Source of the DNA: DAOTTW01 sp034437615
Lineage (GTDB): Bacteria; Chloroflexota; Anaerolineae; Aggregatilineales; Phototrophicaceae
Direction: 5' to 3'
Length of the DNA stretch: 8,396 nucleotides
NCBI GenBank assembly: GCA_034437615.1
Contig: DAOTTW010000293.1
Span: 1 to 8,396 of the forward strand
The notes under the pieces are model-generated. The model had not been told where the DNA came from and ran no database searches. It was given only the letters and a program-made list of their open reading frames with translations. Positions 6,658-8,396 of the stretch are shown here, one piece after another (position 1 is the first letter of the stretch; each line of letters opens with the position of its first letter). Both the position numbers and the translations under genes were made by a program.

Positions 6658-7365
6658 CTAACCCTCGAAGCGGTAGCCAACGCCGCGCACGGTGATGATG
6701 CGACGCGGGTTGCTGGCGTCCACTTCGATTTTCTGGCGCAACCAGCGGACATGCACATCCACCGTGCGCTTATCTACAAAATAATCGTAGCCCCACACTT
6801 TCGCCAGGATCAAATCACGCGAGAGCACCATGCCCGTGTTGCGGATGAGTTCGACCAGCAGATCAAATTCTTTGTTGCTAAAGCGAATTTCTTCGTCGCC
6901 CAGGTAAGCACGACGGGCAGCGATGTCTAGCGTCAAATTGCCCGTGACCAGCTCTTGTGCGACGGGGGCTTTTGCGCTTGAAGGCCGCCGAAAGACCGCC
7001 CGCACACGCGCCAGCAATTCACCCAGGCCAAAGGGCTTGACGATGTAATCATCTGCGCCGCTTTCCAGCCCGACGATCTTATCCACCTCCGTACCGCGTG
7101 CCGTCAGCATCACAATCGGGATGTGTGAGGTGGCCTTGTCGTTGCGGATCATGCGGCACAGGCTGAGGCCATCCAACCCCGGCAGCATGACATCCAACAG
7201 AATCAAATCCGGCGTCTCGGCCCGGATTTTATCCCAGGCGCGGTCACCGTTCGTCACATAATCAATGTCGTAGCCTTCTGCGCTCAGCTTTTCGCCAACG
7301 CGGTTGGCCAGCGTTTGATCGTCTTCGATAATCAAGATGGTCTTGGTGGCTTGTGCCGCAATCAT
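6658..7365 (-). CDS. OmpR/PhoB-family response regulator (downstream copy)
   Basis: A 235-residue two-component regulator: receiver domain, linker, then winged-helix DNA-binding domain. The receiver shows the acidic pair Asp15/Asp16, phosphoacceptor Asp58 in LLDVMLPGLDG, Thr88 in MLTARG, Tyr107 and Lys110 in DDYIVKPFG. The DNA-binding domain contains SNKEFDLL, VWGYDYFVDKRTVDVHVRWLR and the terminal wing TVRGVGYRFEG. The ATG at 7365 is preferred (AGAGGG at 7375-7380, spacer 9 nt) over a TTG at 7392 that would add a non-family extension. It lies 80 bp downstream of a paralogue on the same strand and is probably co-transcribed with it. No histidine kinase is adjacent, so signal and targets are unknown. 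Family names such as PhoB, PhoP or MtrA cannot be given from sequence reading alone. Confidence 0.95.
   Translation of the reverse strand: MIAAQATKTILIIEDDQTLANRVGEKLSAEGYDIDYVTNGDRAWDKIRAETPDLILLDVMLPGLDGLSLCRMIRNDKATSHIPIVMLTARGTEVDKIVGLESGADDYIVKPFGLGELLARVRAVFRRPSSAKAPVAQELVTGNLTLDIAARRAYLGDEEIRFSNKEFDLLVELIRNTGMVLSRDLILAKVWGYDYFVDKRTVDVHVRWLRQKIEVDASNPRRIITVRGVGYRFEG
7037..7110. repeat. 74-bp block identical between the two regulator genes (copy 1)
   Basis: This segment is identical base for base to 7825-7898, exactly 788 bp away, including all wobble positions. It encodes Met86 through Lys110 of the downstream regulator, the end of beta4 through alpha4 and beta5 of the receiver domain. 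Confidence 0.95.
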
Positions 7366-7434
7366 ATCTGTCTGCCCTCTGGTCGCGCTCAATTTATGCT
7401 GCTCGTGCGTTATGGTTCGTGTTGCTTGTGCCGT

Positions 7435-7454
7435 TTAGCCCTCAGTTAGCCCTC
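7435..7454. repeat. Short direct repeat duplicating the end of the upstream regulator gene
   Basis: TTAGCCCTC occurs at 7435-7443 and again at 7446-7454. The right copy carries the stop codon and last codons (Glu-Gly-stop) of the upstream regulator; the left copy repeats that end just past the stop. It looks like a slippage or duplication scar. Confidence 0.6.
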
Positions 7455-8138
7455 GAAACGATAGCCGACGCCGCGCACCGTGATGATGCGACGCGGGCTA
7501 CTGGGGTCTTCTTCGATTTTCTCTCGTAACCAGCGGATATGCACATCCACCGTGCGCTTATCCACAAAGTAATCATACCCCCAAACTTTCGTCAGGATCA
7601 AATCGCGTGAGAGCACGGCGTTTTTATTGCGCATCAGTTCGGCCAGCAGGTCGAATTCTTTGTTGCTCAGCTTGATCTCGTCCTCGCCCTTAAAGATGCG
7701 CCGTCCAGTCAGGTTCAGGCGTAAATCCTCGCTCACTAGCTCGTCTTGCTGGATGGGCGCAGGGCCAGGTGAGCGCCGCAGCACCGCCCGCACACGCGCC
7801 AGAAATTCGCCCAGGCCGAAGGGTTTGACGATGTAATCATCTGCGCCGCTTTCCAGCCCGACGATCTTATCCACCTCCGTACCGCGTGCCGTCAGCATAA
7901 TAATGGGGATGTGCATGGTGGCGTTTTCGTTGCGGACCATGCGGCACAGGCTGAGGCCATCCAGCCCCGGCAACATAATATCCAGCACGATCAAATCTGG
8001 CTTATCCTGGCGGATTTTCTCCCAACCATTTTCGCCATCCATCGCCATACTGACGTGATAACCTTCGGCACGCAGTTTGTCACTGATATTGTTGATTAAC
8101 ACCTGATCATCTTCGATAATGACGACTTTTTTCACCAT
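7446..8138 (-). CDS. OmpR/PhoB-family response regulator (upstream copy)
   Basis: A 230-residue response regulator, the usual PhoB length, read from ATG at 8138 (MVKKVVIIEDD). A TTG at 8204 would add 22 residues without family support. The ribosome binding site is weak (GCGAGA). The receiver domain has Asp10/Asp11, phosphoacceptor Asp53 in VLDIMLPGLDG, Thr83 and Lys105. The winged-helix domain ends TVRGVGYRFEG as in the copy downstream. From SNKEF to the C-terminus 62 of 73 residues match that paralogue, and the recognition region VWGYDYFVDKRTVDVH is identical, so both probably recognise similar DNA. The gap to the downstream copy is 80 bp with no evident terminator. The 258 bp upstream carry dyads that could be autoregulatory sites. 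No kinase partner is present in the window. Confidence 0.95.
   Translation of the reverse strand: MVKKVVIIEDDQVLINNISDKLRAEGYHVSMAMDGENGWEKIRQDKPDLIVLDIMLPGLDGLSLCRMVRNENATMHIPIIMLTARGTEVDKIVGLESGADDYIVKPFGLGEFLARVRAVLRRSPGPAPIQQDELVSEDLRLNLTGRRIFKGEDEIKLSNKEFDLLAELMRNKNAVLSRDLILTKVWGYDYFVDKRTVDVHIRWLREKIEEDPSSPRRIITVRGVGYRFEG
7825..7898. repeat. 74-bp block identical between the two regulator genes (copy 2)
   Basis: This is the partner of the block at 7037-7110. It encodes Met81 through Lys105 of the upstream regulator. The genes differ at many synonymous and some non-synonymous sites outside it, so full identity over 74 bp stands out. Confidence 0.95.
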
Positions 8139-8189
8139 GTATTGTCTCGCTCGTGGTCGCTCCGGTATCTGTATTGCGTTACTGGGTGA

Positions 8190-8203
8190 TGGCACCCCTG
8201 CCA
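8190..8203. repeat. Small perfect hairpin in the leader of the upstream regulator
   Basis: TGGCA and TGCCA form a perfect 5-bp dyad around CCCC (GGGG on the transcribed minus strand). It lies about 50 nt before the start codon. It could be a leader hairpin or a binding site; no T-run follows. Confidence 0.3.
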
Positions 8204-8206
8204 AAT

Positions 8207-8249
8207 TGCCTTAACAATATCAATCATGTGCTAAGCAATCGTTAAGGCA
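8207..8249. promoter_or_regulatory. Spaced 9-bp inverted repeat upstream of the regulator pair, possible operator
   Basis: TGCCTTAAC (8207-8215) and GTTAAGGCA (8241-8249) are perfect reverse complements. The arm centres are 34 bp apart, close to three helical turns. TTAACAA occurs at 8211-8217 and again as a direct copy at 8263-8269. Such repeated TTAAC half-sites resemble the style of PhoP/PhoB-family operators, which use direct repeats, so binding by the regulators encoded just downstream is plausible but inferred. Confidence 0.4.
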
Positions 8250-8396
8250 TTTGCGACCTTCATTAACAACCTGATGAACAGGGCGCAGCGCTGTACTAGC
8301 CATTTTTCTAGTGTGATCCTCGCCATAAGTCGCGTACCGCAGCTTGTAACGAGATGCGATCATAGCAAACATCGGACGCAATGGGGAAATGAAAAC

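Larger units (their letters stand above)
8139..8396. other. Upstream region of the regulator pair, no gene seen
   Basis: These 258 bp hold the presumed promoter of the two regulators. Besides the dyads listed separately, ACTAG/CTAGT at 8295-8299 and 8308-8312 form another short inverted repeat. A possible rightward gene may begin at or just beyond the right edge: a G-rich stretch at 8383-8386 precedes an ATG at 8389, but the spacing is too short to be persuasive. Confidence 0.4.

Noticed and set aside
8381..8396. Start of a rightward gene at the right edge
   Set aside because: ATG at 8381 stops after three codons; ATG at 8389 has a G-run only 2 nt before it and just two codons are visible.

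Overview
The window reads as ordinary bacterial chromosome of moderate GC with one accessory insertion. The most likely host is a Chloroflexota (Anaerolineae-like) bacterium. This rests on three things: the style of the two OmpR/PhoB regulators, the divergent P-type ATPase, and an intergenic palindromic element rich in CCCTCACCCC/CCCCTCTCCC of the kind I associate with environmental Chloroflexota and Cyanobacteria. No rRNA or tRNA marker is present, so the assignment is an inference.

Layout, left to right. Positions 3-785 (+) hold the C-terminal 260 residues of a PstS-like periplasmic phosphate-binding protein; its 5' end lies outside the window. Facing it at 812-1540 (-) is an unrecognised small protein with a single N-terminal membrane anchor. 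A 273-bp divergent intergenic region with several short inverted repeats separates it from hemA (1814-3181, +), a complete glutamyl-tRNA reductase that starts tetrapyrrole synthesis. Everything from 3265 to 8138 is on the minus strand. In transcription order it is: two tandem OmpR/PhoB-type response regulators (8138-7446 and 7365-6658), a 136-bp MITE-like palindromic element (6452-6587), a PAPS-dependent sulfotransferase (6375-5458) and, only 3 nt downstream, a P1B-like P-type ATPase (5454-3265).

How the genes may work together. The sulfotransferase and ATPase look translationally coupled. The two regulators are close paralogues, probably co-transcribed, with no histidine kinase beside them in the window. 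They share a 74-bp identical DNA block that encodes much of the receiver-domain dimer face. The MITE-like element separates the regulator pair from the sulfotransferase-ATPase pair and may limit read-through between them.

The most unusual object is the ATPase. It keeps the catalytic P-type motifs (TGE, DKTGTLT, HP, GDGIND), but the intramembrane metal site appears to be HPK instead of CPC. It has only two cysteines, neither in a metal-binding motif. Its actuator domain carries a 27-residue Ala/Thr/Asn insert encoded by nine tandem 9-bp repeats. I found no CRISPR array, no transposase gene, no RNA gene and no clear multi-gene novel system.
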